A stretch of 64,000 bases of DNA from assembly GCA_013398275.1 (NCBI GenBank), contig VZSE01010682.1, positions 152,052 through 216,051 of the forward strand. Direction: 5' to 3'. Under the pieces are notes generated by a model. That model ran no database searches and was not told where the DNA came from. It saw nothing but the letters and a program-made list of their open reading frames with translations. This DNA comes from Promerops cafer (taxonomy: Eukaryota > Chordata > Aves > Passeriformes > Nectariniidae). Positions 39,392 to 51,044 of this stretch are shown one piece after another; positions within the stretch are counted from its first letter, which is position 1; each line of letters opens with the position of its first letter. The position numbers and the translations under genes are program-made.

Positions 39392-39450
39392 GGAAAGGGA
39401 AAGGGAAAGGGAAAGGGAAAGGGAAAGGGAAAGGGAAAGGGAAAGGGAAA
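39392..39450 (+). repeat. (GGGAAA)n hexanucleotide array, about 10 copies
   Basis: Near-perfect GGGAAA tandem array of 59 bp. The plus strand is pure purine with nine G3 runs separated by AAA. It underlies an Arg-Glu dipeptide run in the 120-codon frame at 39258-39620, which has no other support as a gene. Confidence 0.96.
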
Positions 39451-40627
39451 TCATGTCCATGCATGTCTTTCCATACAAAAAAAATATGTGTGAGGCGACT
39501 GTTGAGGAATTATCTGAATCTCAAAAATTGCAGCCATACTTGGTTCTAGTGAAGATACAGAAATGTGTTTCTGTATTCCTCGGTTGTCTGGAGCTGCTGA
39601 GGGAGAAATTATTCTTTTAATTCCATCTTCTGATGATACGTAACAGTGTTTGGAAATTTTCATATGCTATCTTTGGACATTTTTTCACACTCTACTAGAA
39701 TAAGCTTATTTTCATGTTTCGGAACAGACTGGTAGAAAAGAAGCAAATACTTGTGTGGAGAAAAAATAGTGGACAGGGATGGGAACAAGAAGCAACATAG
39801 GATGGGTCATGATATAAAAAAAGGACATCTCAGACATACAGTATCACTGGCCTAAATAAAGGAGAAGTGCATACACTCGATGAGAAAAAAATATTTATGT
39901 ATTTAACCATTCATTTTTGGTCTCCAGTATTTTTTTTCCTGGTAGAAAATTTAAAGGGAAACATAGAAGTAAAATTGTCAGCTTTAAAAATAAAAAATCA
40001 CATTCCTTAACAATAATTACATGCTGTTAATTACAAACCAAACATTTTCCACCTGCTGAGATTTCTACTCTTTGTAAAGTATCTGTGGTGACTCCATTAC
40101 ATCCTCTGAAAACTTCTGACTTTAATTGGGAAATACTTTTCATTAATGCTTTGCAGAAAATGTTAACAGATACATTTCCCCCAAAGATTAAATATCAATC
40201 TATTTTATGAATGTACAAAAGTATTCAGAACCAGTGATTTCCAGAAAAAAAAAAGAGTTATTTGGTGGAACTTAAGAAAACAAACCAGCACAAAATTTTT
40301 ATCCCATAGAAGTAAATGAAAATTCAATTCCTTCAGTCATTGCAAAGATAATTTCTGTCTTACACATCCTCTTTCATGCTGGCCACTGCATATACAGGTA
40401 TTACTCCACCACCTAAAATATCTTTGTCTCTTATATTATGGATAAATTCAAACTGGATTTTATCATTAAAAATGTCATCATATCTTAGTTTCATTCTGTG
40501 TCAATGTTCAGTTTAATTTTGCTTCTTTTGTTAATTGCTCATATTTTCCAGATATGCAAAAGGCATGATGGCTTGTCACTGGAGTATATTTTGGCTCCAA
40601 AGACTGGACCTGCTTTTTAAGTAAAGG

Positions 40628-41177
40628 TGGTGGGTTAACCTTGGCTGGTGGCTTTCTCACTCCTCCACCTCAGCAGGGCATTATTGGGAGAAAAGACGAA
40701 AAAATTGTGGGCTGAGATAAAGGCAGTTTAAGCAAAAAAAGCAAAGGTTGTGCAGAGAAGCAAAACAAAACATGATTTTTTTCTCTACTTCCCATCAACG
40801 TCCAGTGACTTCTGAGCAAGTAGAGTCTCAGTACCTGTAGCAGTTGCTTTGGAGAACTTCACCTTAACAACAAACGCTGCTCTCCTGCCTTGTCTTTCCC
40901 CTCAGCTCTTACTGCTGAGCACAAAGTCATATGATATGAGACATCCCTTCAGACAATTTGTGTTATCTGTCCCAGCTGTGTGTCCTCCCAAACTCTTGCC
41001 TGGACCCAGCCTAGTGGCTATTGTGTGGGAGTATGGCAAAGATAGCCTTGATACTGTAGGAGTATTGCTAAGCAACAGTTAATATATTATCAACGCTCTT
41101 CCAACTACAAGTAAAAGCAAAGTGCTACATAGGATGCTCTGGGGAAAGTTAACTCCATCCCAGCCAAATCCAATACA
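40628..41177 (-). mobile_element. Solo ERVL-type LTR, about 550 bp
   Basis: The same broad LTR family as the ERVL at 9.46 kb and the 47.65 kb LTR. On the plus strand it starts TGGTGGGTTAACC and ends CAGCCAAATCCAATACA, the two ends of the reversed LTR. Between them are the GGGCTGAGATAAAGGCAGTT block at 40713 and the TACTGCTGAGCACAAAGTCATA block at 40909. Sense orientation is inferred from the 9.46 kb element, where the same LTR end follows pol. No target duplication is visible and no internal sequence adjoins it, so it is an old solo LTR. Confidence 0.83.
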
Positions 41178-43190
41178 ATCACTAGCCCTTATTACATACC
41201 ATTTGCAAAATGCTCAGGTCCCACATGATCTGATATATTTACATATCTTCTGACCATTCAATTGTATGTTTCTTATTCCTAAAATCTCCTTTTACCAACA
41301 CTTTTAAATTATGCTACATCCTTAAACTGTCTTCATGATTTATAGATTCTGATCAACCACCCTGTGCCTTAACAGAGAAAGCTAATTTGCCAACTCTATG
41401 GGTCTCTGTCAATCCACAAAATGTCCAGAAGAACAGACTGTGATCATGGTGGTTGCTCAGGACAACAGAAGCAATATGTTTGATTGCTGAACGCCAAACC
41501 AGCTTGGTTTTGGTCATCACTGCACTCACCCAGTTCATTGTGAAGCTCACTCTTCATCAGTTCAGGTTGTTTCTGCTACATTACTTCCTACCACATGAAA
41601 CTCACATCATTGGTTATTTCTTCCCAAGGAAGAAAAATTCTCCAGAAAGCAGGAACTAGATCTCCTTATTCTTCTTCATTATTTACCAAGTGCACCCAGG
41701 TCCTTGAGTGAAGACAATCCCACAGCTGCTTGCCTTTTCACAAGCAAGGAATAATCCACACTGCCTTTCCCAATCTCTCACTACAGGAACTTTATCTTCT
41801 CCCAGACTATATAGGGGCTCTGTTTGGGCAGGACAAGGACAGTCAGGAGTTTCTCTGGTGTTCACCAAGCAAGTACCCTCAGGAAAGAGTACTTCAAGGA
41901 CCCAACGGGTCCAAATGGACTTTTGGAGTAGCCAACAGGAATACAGAGATCAAACAAGTTGCCTACTTTGCCTGGTCTCTCTATTTGAAATATTCACCCT
42001 TAGCATGGTGGATGTTTCAAATAATGACTTTTCCATGTGCCATAAATGTATGGTCTATTACTACACCATCTTAAAGTTGATGAACATATATTTTGGACAC
42101 TTGGCTCTGAAAACACATGGAATTTACAGTCCCTGATCTGGCACCTACTTCCTCTGTACCACAAATGGAGAGTGTCAGACGCTTAATGATAGGATATGTA
42201 CAGCCAGAGCCTGAAAAGAGGAGACACTCAGTCCCCTAAGTGGTATTAAGGCAAACTCTGAAAATTGCCATGTGGGGATGTGAACAAGTATATCAATAGT
42301 CATCATTCTGATTAGAATTTATAATACATACCATGAATATTCAAATTTAAAATTAAACTAAGGAAGTTGTTAAAATCATATTATATGCTAACGACAGACT
42401 TATGAAAATGAACAATACTGAAACATCAGATCAGTGCAACTTCAACATTTTGAAATACTGCTATAACAGGAATAAATCATGTTCCTTTGTGTATAGAATG
42501 TACAAAACCATTCTTAACAGCTGCTTATTTAAATTTTGTGAAGTCAAGATGAGCTATATAAGGCACATTTAGAATCACACAAATATAGGAACCTAAGATG
42601 TCTAACCACAATTTTGTCTCTCCTACACTTTCAGGTTTAACAATATGAGTAAGTATTCAGATGCTTGTATGTTTTTGCTGTTTTCATTCATAATGAGGCA
42701 CCAATTATTCCATGATTGGTGGAAGAAGCATGTTTTGATTTTCCCAGTTTACAAATTTCTAATGACATTTTGCTATCAGAAGTTCTTTTCATTGAGGTGT
42801 CAAAATTTCATCCTTAAGGCATTCTATACTAGTGAATCTGGTAAGTCACATAGAACTCAACCACAGACTCATTATTGTTATTCTTCCCATCCAAGACCAA
42901 ATGTTTAAAGTGAGAACACTTATGCATTTTAAAGTGCTGCCTTCTCTTCTGTGCAACGAGAACACTGACATTTATCATAGAGAATAGATGTTAAGCAAAA
43001 TAAGTCCTATTCTTAGAGACTGAATCCATTATTTGCAAACAATCTTCTAACCATATATTCTATTAATGGGATGGAATTTGCTGTATGTTTCCATTTTAGT
43101 TGGGGTATCTAAAATGATGGGTTGAGTGGTATTTTTGACTGGGTAAGCATAATCCCATAAACAATTGTGCTATCTCTAGATGTAAGATTT
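41178..43190. other. Unassigned sequence, moderately GC-richer in 41.35-42.1 kb
   Basis: No recognised gene or family. A TATATA box at 41808-41813 sits in a promoter-like GC context, and two overlapping plus-strand open frames (41708-42136 and 41730-42074) cross it. Both lack recognisable domains. An unrecognised LTR is one explanation. Confidence 0.4.
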
Positions 43191-43408
43191 TCATAGACTC
43201 ATAGAACATGATGAGTTGGAAGGCACCCATCAAGACCATTGGAGTCCAACTCCTGGCTAAGCACAGGACACCCCGAAAGTCACACCATGTACCTGAGGGC
43301 ATTATCCCAATGCCTCTTGAACTCTCTTAGGCTTGGTGCTGTGACCACTTCCCTGGGGAGCCTGTTCCAGTGCCCAGCCACCCTCTGGGTGGAGAGCCTT
43401 TTCCTAGC
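43191..43408 (-). mobile_element. CR1 LINE 3'-end fragment
   Basis: Minus-strand CR1 3' end. On the plus strand, the terminal repeat TCATAGACTCATAGAACATG is followed by GAGTTGGAAGGCACCCATCA, then GACCACTTCCCTGGGGAGCC at 43344 and CCAGTGCCCAGCCACCCTCT at 43368. It belongs to the same general subfamily as the 13.97 kb copy but is much shorter. Confidence 0.93.
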
Positions 43409-44383
43409 ATATAACCCATACATACATGGTTTACTATCTTTTATAGTAGTTCTTATTGTCATCTGAAAATAGCAAAATACTTCACAAGGGTGACAAAATC
43501 TTCATCACTTTAGATGAAATGAAACTATGTAGAGGAAATTGTTTTTAAAAAGGAATGAAAAAAGAGGCAAGAAATTGGAATTTATGAAATAGATTTCCTA
43601 AAAGTGTCTGTAACTGTATGTTCCTGTAGGTGTTTCCTTTCAATGCTACTAGGGGGAGCCCCTGACAGCATTCTGTTAACAGTAGAATCCAATTATTGCA
43701 TCCATGTACAGAGGGATATAGATATATACCCATGGAGAGATATAAATATATAATTTATAATTACATTTAACTGTAGGAAAAAAGCCCCACAAGACATTAA
43801 AGTTTTCCAAGGACAAGGAAGACCTTTTGTGATTTATTTCTAGAATGGAAACTGAGCCACTAGCAATCTGTAGCTCAACAAAATCCTAAAATGGAACTTG
43901 TATCTTTCGTTGCTGTTTTTTTTTCCTGTTTGGTTGTTTTGGGTTTCTTTTTGTGTGTGAGTTTTAATGAACAGATACAATTTTACTCTACATATGATTC
44001 AAGCCAAGAAATAAATAAAGCTTCTGAATCTTGAGAAAAAAAAATCTCTGCTCAGATTTTGTGTCAGATAGGTTTTTTAATTCTTTCCATACACTAGTTT
44101 TTTTTTGTGACACTATTTGCTTTGAGTGGAAATAAGATTGTATGTTTAGGTCCTGAATGTGAGATAATATGTGAGGGGGTAGGGGCATAAAACAAGAAAG
44201 AATCACATCAAGTGTAGAGGGCTGACATGAATGTCAGGTTGTGACCTGGGGAGAGCCAACCTAGAGATGTACATGTGTTTGTTCATCATGGTACGTGCCG
44301 AGGTGAAAGTGAAACTTGCGTAGACAAAGGCTAGTGTTTTTAGAAGAGTCAAAAGGATGAGGAATTTATTTATGAAACTTTTG
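43409..44383. other. Unassigned AT-rich non-coding DNA
   Basis: No gene or transposon recognised. Confidence 0.55.
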
Positions 44384-44490
44384 AATCACAGAATCACAGA
44401 AAGGAGGAATTTGGAAGGACCTCTGGAAATTATCTAGTTCAACCTTCTGTACATAGCAAAGTCAACTAGATTAGCTTGCACAAGACTTTG
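44384..44490 (-). mobile_element. CR1 LINE 3'-tail fragment
   Basis: About 105 bp. On the plus strand, AATCACAGAATCACAGAA is followed by TTGGAAGGACCTCTGGA at 44411 and the GTCAACTAGATTAGCTTGCA block at 44461. It is a strongly truncated tail. Confidence 0.9.
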
Positions 44491-44954
44491 AAATTACTGT
44501 GAGGTAGATTGTTGTACTGTACCTGCAATTGTCTACATTAAAATTCCTTTTTTACTGTTTTGGTCAATCTCTGTTTGTCAGAATATGTTTTGTAGTCATG
44601 AATAACGGACTTAATTTTCTGTTGCTTAATGATACTACCATATTATTCTTTTTGTGGTTTATATCATCATTATATCTGGAAGAACATTTACTTTCTGGAG
44701 ATGTGAATAAGAAGAAAGGCAATTTTTTTTTACTCAGTAATCATTTTAAAATTAATTCTATGGGTGACTTGATTGGAAAGATGCCGCAATCTGTTTTATT
44801 TACTCATAAATGGCTAATTAACAAATCAGTGGGATATTATTCTTGAATTTCTTTTCTGTATGTGTTTGCGTGTGTCTTGTGATTAGTTCATAATCCAGAA
44901 ATCTGTCAGTTTTGTCTAACGGAATCAGAATTTATACAAGGATCAGATGCTAGA
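44491..44954. other. Unassigned AT-rich non-coding DNA
   Basis: No gene or transposon recognised. The 105-codon frame at 44529-44846 is AT-driven and hydrophobic, with no identifiable domain. Confidence 0.5.
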
Positions 44955-45245
44955 ATGAGGCTGCTCCACAAAGACACACAAGCCAGGGGCCAAGCGTGAT
45001 CCCACAGCACAGCCTAGGGAAAGACACCCAAGGCCAATCCCACCCTCCCTCTGACCTGGATGTGGCCTAACTCAGTCCCAAAAGGCGAGGTAATGAGTCA
45101 GGAGTGGTAACAAAGGCCACTGAGTGCCTGAGAGTGGCCAGAGCAAGGCTGAGCACAGTCCCACCTGTGATGTAGCTGGGGGTGTGCATCCCTGATGAGG
45201 CTGCTCTGGGTGGCAAAGGCCTAGTAGTGCCCTCTGGCCCTACAT
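44955..45245. other. GC-rich block of unknown origin
   Basis: Roughly 290 bp, clearly richer in GC than the DNA on either side. The motif TGAGGCTGCTC appears near both ends (44956 and 45197), and there are several CCCAC and GGCCA words. There is no long ORF, TATA or polyadenylation signal I can defend. It may be an unrecognised retroelement or an inserted unique segment. Confidence 0.4.
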
Positions 45246-46841
45246 TTACAAATGCTGTAAATAAAAATAATTTAGCAATATCTGTAAAAATAAACTCAGG
45301 GATAGGACAAAAACAACCAACAAAACAAAACCCCTAAAAAACAAACCACCAACTTCCATTACGTTTGTTTAGGCATTTCTGGGTTTTTGTAATTGTCAAT
45401 ACCTGTAAAATTGCCAAAATATGCGCAAAACTGAAGCAGTTAAATGCAAATCCCCCTCCTCATTGGAATATTATTTGAGCCATATTTTTTTTTTTTTTTT
45501 TCATAGCTGTAATTGCACCTATATGCATTTAAATGTAAATTTTCCCTCATATTACTAAGGAAAAAAACAGGATTTATGCATCATTTATAAATAATTTCAT
45601 GATGCATTCAAATAGTGTATTGGTAAGCAGCAAGAAAAAATATTGGAAAGGCAGCTAAGTGGCTAGCCAGATGGATTATGAGTTTAAAAAATATCTGAAA
45701 TGCTAAAAGGAAGCTTAACCTTGACAAAAATGAAGAAGAAGAAATGACTAACACTGCTCATATATCAAACACATGTACAGTGCCAAACATAATTCTAGAA
45801 AGGTATCACCTGCTGGTTAATGAAGGATATTATAGACACAGCTAGGATTGCATAGGTTAGGACCATGGATCCCAAACTGCAGTGCATGCACTACTGGGAA
45901 AAGCAAGACTTGAAAGACCAGTGCAACTGAGAGCTGCTCTTACTCCTAAATACCTGATATCACTGCTTGCAACTGCTCTGCAGTGACAGATGCTGCTGAT
46001 GGCTGTACTTGACAAGAAAAATTTTGCAGATGACAAGTTCAATGTATTATTTTTATTTGACTTTAACAAAACATTCTAGAGAAAAAATGGTAGAACTTTG
46101 TCTTATTTCCCATAAATAAAATGCCACCATTTCTTTTGCCAGTTCTGCAGTAATTTCATTTATGAAGGACGTCTGTACATAAATATTAGATGCTTATGCT
46201 CACATTATTCTTGCACTTTTCTTCTGTACATAAAGATATCTGTCAGCATAAAGAAGGATCTTAAAAAATGTGAAAAATACTTAGTAATGCATTGCATAGA
46301 CTGTATTTAATTTTCTGCTGTATGTGGGCTGCTCGTGCTCAAAATATTGTCCTTATTTCTTAACCTGTCCTAAAAGATCAGATCTGAAAGGCTTGTGCAG
46401 CTGAAAGCAGGGGGTTTTTGTTATTTTCAGCCATTGGTCTAGTAAAATGTGGACTCTTCAAACTCTTAGCTGCTATATCCTTAAAGCATCACAGTTACAA
46501 CCACAGAAGGACATGGAAAAGACATTAAAATTAAGGTATTTTATTTCATCTGGAAAAGCATGTTTCTCATCTTTTAAACTCAAGCATGGAACTGTAGAAT
46601 AAATTTAACATTTCTGTTTTGTAATAGCTTCCTTCATGCAGTATCATATGCATTAAACTTCCTTTTTCAACAGTGGAAAGGCTTATTAATTTTTAAATAA
46701 GCTTTCTCCCTCTGAAAATTCTCATGTCTCCTTCCAGTTCCACAGATCTATCAGCACTGCTGATTGTGACAGTGCTGGTGATGCCATTCCCATCACAACT
46801 GCTGGCTCTAACAGATGACAAAAGCAGCAACTTTTTTGCTC

Positions 46842-46849
<8 letters not shown>
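45246..46849. other. Unassigned AT-rich non-coding DNA
   Basis: No gene or transposon recognised. It contains a poly(T) run near 45486-45502. Confidence 0.55.

Positions 46850-46895
<46 letters not shown>
46850..46895 (+). repeat. (CAG)15 trinucleotide repeat
   Basis: Pure CAG array of 15 units plus one C. It lies inside a plus-strand open frame at 46724-47065 (113 codons) and reads as about 15 Gln. No Kozak context, splice evidence or recognisable domain supports a protein, so I call it a microsatellite. Likely length-polymorphic. Confidence 0.96.
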
Positions 46896-47649
46896 TTATT
46901 TCTCCATCTGTGAGGAAGTTTTATTATATATTTAAAGCATATATTCACTGCCTTGTGAAGAGCTTTCATAAATTTGGCTCTGACAGTTCTATTCCAGTTC
47001 CTATCATCTACACCAAAGAGACTTTATTTAGGTGTGCCAAACATCTTTATAATTTCAATATCTGATATACTGATGATATTTGTAAGATCTCTATCACATA
47101 GAAGTTTCCAGGAATTGATAAATCATATCCTACATAAAGAAAACACATAAAAAATGCCACAGCATTTTGTTAAAGGTGTAAACAAGATTAAAATAAAAGT
47201 ATTTTCATATAGATAGAATTTTAATGGTTGTACATATCTATTCCAGGTAAAGGCTAAGAATATTCCAATTATCTGATAGGCATTGTATTTTGTTAAATAA
47301 GTAATATGTGACTTCACATTTAAAGTAGCTGGACAATTTTTTTCTCTGAAACAGAAGACTGCATACAGTGGGAGTTCTAGAAATAGCAACTTCTACAAAT
47401 AGAGGCATTTGCAAACAGCCACAATTAGTGGTTTTTCTATTCATTTGCAAAATTTTATTTCTAAACATATTTAGTCAAGTGTGCAGAAACTACTTGAAAT
47501 TACACATAATTTCCATTTGAAGATTCAGGATCTGTTGGGCTGGTTAGCTTTTTAGCTTTAAATTTGGATAACAGCCTGTGTTTTAGAAATCAAGAAGGAA
47601 ATAATATGGAGTCATTCTGTTTTAAAGACAGCATGGAGATAAATACTAG
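46896..47649. other. Unassigned AT-rich non-coding DNA
   Basis: No gene or transposon recognised. Confidence 0.55.
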
Positions 47650-47890
47650 GATGCATGATGGGGCCCTGCTCTCCTGGAGATGGCTGCACACCTGCCTGTC
47701 TGTGGGAAGCAGTGAATTAATTCCTTGCTTTGCCTTGTTTGTGTGTGCTGTTTTTCTTTTCCATAATAAACTGTTTTTATCTCAACCCACAAGTTTTCCA
47801 GCATTTACCCTTCCAGTTCCCTCCCCCATCCTGCTGGTGGGGGAATAAGCAAGCAGCTGTGTGGGGCTTGGCTGTGCTTAAGCCAAGACA
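47650..47890 (+). mobile_element. ERVL-type LTR, 3' part
   Basis: Plus-strand LTR of the family seen reversed at 40.63 kb. The CTCCTGGAGATGGCTGCACA block is at 47671, GGAAGCAGTGAATTAATTCC at 47705, AATAAA at 47765-47770, TTTTTATCTCAACCCACAAG at 47774, and the end AAGCCAAGACA at 47880-47890. U3 is mostly missing. The 3' end is intact and no internal region follows, so it is a 5'-truncated LTR. Confidence 0.85.
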
Positions 47891-49439
47891 GGGAGATGAA
47901 CAAAACATAAATGAGCTACACAGGACATCAGGGCTATTACAGTGATTGGGGTGGCTGGACCCTTTTGTTTTCAGTTTTTTGTTACTTTGGATCACTACTA
48001 AAAACCACACTATGATTTTGGTGAAACGTTGACTTCAGCTGAATTTGTCCCTGAGGACCTTAGGAAAGAACTGAAACTGATGTGAAAATATGTTTTTCCT
48101 AGGAAGACATTTGGCACTTTTCTGAGGAACTACAGGATATTAAGGAGCAGTACTTAATATACAGCTTGCTTTTATACCTCAAATAAAAAACATACATTTC
48201 TATTGCAGGAGAAAATATTCACTCAGAAAATCTAGGTGTATATTTTCCTATAGCTTTGATGTAAAGCAATCAATGTAAAGAAAAATGTAAATGTAAAGAG
48301 AAGAACATCCAAGTTCGTATTTTCCATGCAAGTTTATTAACTCTGAGGCTGTTGGTTGAAGAGAGATAGGAGAGATCAATTTCTGTCTCTGTGTTTAAGG
48401 TGAGTTACTGCACAGTAAACAGCTTGAATCCTTGGGTCAAGGACAGTAATCCTAGGAAGCATCTTAATACAAGCCTGTTGGCTCAGGAACCTGCTTTGTT
48501 GAAAGATTCCTTATTTCCAGATTCTGAACCTGTCTTGTAGCCTTCTGGTTTTTGACTAAGATGTTGTGCTTTCTGTGCATTGGCAGCACTCAGCTCAGGC
48601 TTTTCCCTGGGTAGGCAGAAATACACATCTTGAAAAGGAATTCATATCTTGAAAATATCACTGAGCCCAGGTAAACAATCCCTGCAGAAATGCTTCTGAC
48701 ATCTAATACATGAAAATGTAAAATATCATCAACAGTATATTTTAAAATCAGATCCTGAAATAGCTGCCTAAACTTCAACCCAAATTCTAGACAGAAGTGG
48801 AAGTTCTGCAACAGTTTGTTTTCGGTGTTACTTTACCAGCTGCTTGTTCAGCATGCTGACTGTTTTTGACCCTACTCTGAGACACATAAATCTTCCCTAG
48901 TTCTGTCCAGGGAACAGAGGCCTCTGATTCACTGCCAGATACAGTGGCAGCCATGCATAAAATTCTTTCCCCTTTGGGAGTCATGCATTTAAAAGTAGCA
49001 TGGCTGTGCCTGTTACTGGATATACCTTTTGGCTGGATAGAACTGTGGGAGGCAGGAAATTAATTGTAGGGAAGTTCATTCTGACAGTTCATTCAAGCTT
49101 GATGTTTTCACTTTTTTTTTCAGGCCACAAACCTTGAAGAAAAGCCAAAAAAGAACCACGATGACTCAACGTGTATTCTTTTTTTAGGATGATACTTTTT
49201 TTGGGGGGGGTTAGCAATTCTGTCTAAGCCTTCACTGTATTATTGGTCAGTTGGCTTGGTGCTGACATCTGTCATGGGGTGTAAGTAGCTGTTAAGTTTG
49301 GGAGTTTCCTTTGTGTCATTAGTTTCTTTATGGGGGGTTGCGTGGAATGTTCTTAGTTTTTGTTTATTCTATCTCTTTAGTGGCTGATCCTTTTCTAGAG
49401 GCTATAGGGCATTGACGTGCTGTGGGGTAATTCCTCAAA
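47891..49439. other. Unassigned non-coding DNA
   Basis: No gene or transposon recognised. It includes a T-run followed by eight G at 49203-49210. Confidence 0.5.
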
Positions 49440-51044
49440 TCATGGATCCAGGCAACAGAAGGTAACACAGAGAAGGATGAATGCCATGACTGGAGTGCAG
49501 CTGTTGATGGTACCTCCTATACGTAAGAGACTGGCAAGGAAGGAGGGGTGGAGGTGTTGCCTTCTACATCAAGAACTGGATTGACCGTGAAGAGTTGTCT
49601 CTGAAGAGCAGCCATAAGAAAGTTGAAAGCCTGTGGTTAAGAATCAGAGACCAAGGCAACAAAAAGAACCTATTGGTCTGTGTCTGCTACAGGCTTCCCT
49701 TGATCAAGCAGCATGATGTTCACAGGGTCTTGTCCTCCCGGGGGGCTTCAACCACTCCAACATCTACTGGGAAAGTAGCACAAGAGGCTGTAGGCAATCC
49801 AGGAGATTCTTGTAATGTATGGAGTATAACGTCTTGAACTAGGTAATAGATAATCCTACCAGAGGGGTGAGCTACTGGACCTGATGGTCATCAATGTAAG
49901 TGAGCTCATCGGTGGCATCAAAACTGAAGACAGCCTGGGCTGCAGTGATCGCGCAGTGGTGGAATTTGCAGTCCTGAGGGATGTGGGTCAGGTGAAGAAA
50001 AAAGTACCCTGAATTTTAAGAAAGCAGTATTTCAGCTCTTCAAAAGACTTAGTCAATAGGACCCCCTGGGAAACTGTCCTCAGGGAGAAGGGAGCAGAAC
50101 AGAGCTTGCAGATCTTTTCACAGAGCAGGAGAGCTCTTGGTTGCCAGATGTAAGAAATCAGGAAAGGACGGCAAGAGCTCAGTTTGGCTGAGTAGGGAAC
50201 TGCTGATCAAACTAAAAGGCAAGAAGCAAATGCACAGGGAAGAAGAGACAGGTGCTGCTGACACACCTGAGGGATTGGATGCCATCCAGAGGGACCTATA
50301 CACTCTTGAGAGTTAATACGATTCAACAAGGCCAAGTGCAAGGTCCTGCACATGGGTCAGGACGACCCAGACATGAGTACAGACTGGGAGAAGACTGAGG
50401 AGAAGGACTTGGGGGTTCTGATGAATGAAAAACTGGATATGAGCCACAGTACGCACTTGCAGCCCTGAAGGCCAGCCACATACTGGCCTGCATCAAAAGA
50501 GGAATGGCTAGCAGGGTGAGGGACGTGGTTCTCCACCTCTACCCTGTCCTTGTGAAACCCCACCTGGAGCACTACTTCCAGGTCTGAGGGCCTCAACATA
50601 TGAAGGACATAGGAAACAAGTCCAGAGGAGCATCACAAAGATGGTGAGAGGGCTGGAGCACCTCTCCTATGAGGAAAGGCCAAGAGAGCTGGGGTTGTTC
50701 TGCCTGGAGAAGAGAAGGCTCCAGGAAGATCTCATTGAAACCTTTCAGTAATTAAGGGGGCTTATAAGAAAGATGGGGACAGACTTCCTACAAAAGCATG
50801 GTGCAACAGAAGGGGTAATGGTTTTAAACTAAAAAAGGGGCACATTTTGACTAGGTAAGAGGGTGATGAAACAGTGGAACAGGTTGCCCAGAGAAGTGGT
50901 GGATGCCTTATCCCTGGAAACATCCAAGGACAGGTCAGATGGAGCAACCTGACTGAGTTGGAGATGCCTGTGATTTTCGAAGGGAGGATTGGACTAGATG
51001 ACGTCTGAAGGTCCCTTCCAATGTAAACTACTCTATGATCCTAA
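49440..51044 (+). mobile_element. CR1 LINE with internal RT deletion
   Basis: Plus-strand CR1 of about 1.6 kb. The left part (49.44-50.24 kb) matches the apurinic/apyrimidinic-type endonuclease half of ORF2. A VESLW-type strand lies in the open frame at 49595-49837, followed by broken endonuclease sequence with GHSDH-like remains near 49937-49960, and then the basic Lys-rich linker near 50200-50240. At about 50245 it jumps to the C-terminal RT region (DAIQRDL-type block near 50277), then FNKAK-type sequence near 50321, and on through the 3' UTR to the end at CTACTCTATGATCC (51028-51041). The RT fingers and palm, including the catalytic box, are missing. Stops and frameshifts are frequent, so the element is non-autonomous and dead. 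Confidence 0.9.

Larger units (their letters stand above)
36463..40627. other. Unassigned AT-rich non-coding DNA with simple repeats
   Basis: No gene recognised. Purine-rich sequence at 38200-38275, an A/C-rich tract at 38541-38650 and a GGGAAA array at 39392-39450 are the only structures seen. Confidence 0.5.

Noticed and set aside
39258..39620. 120-codon frame with an Arg-Glu dipeptide run
   Set aside because: The run is just the GGGAAA microsatellite. No domain or conserved context lies outside it.
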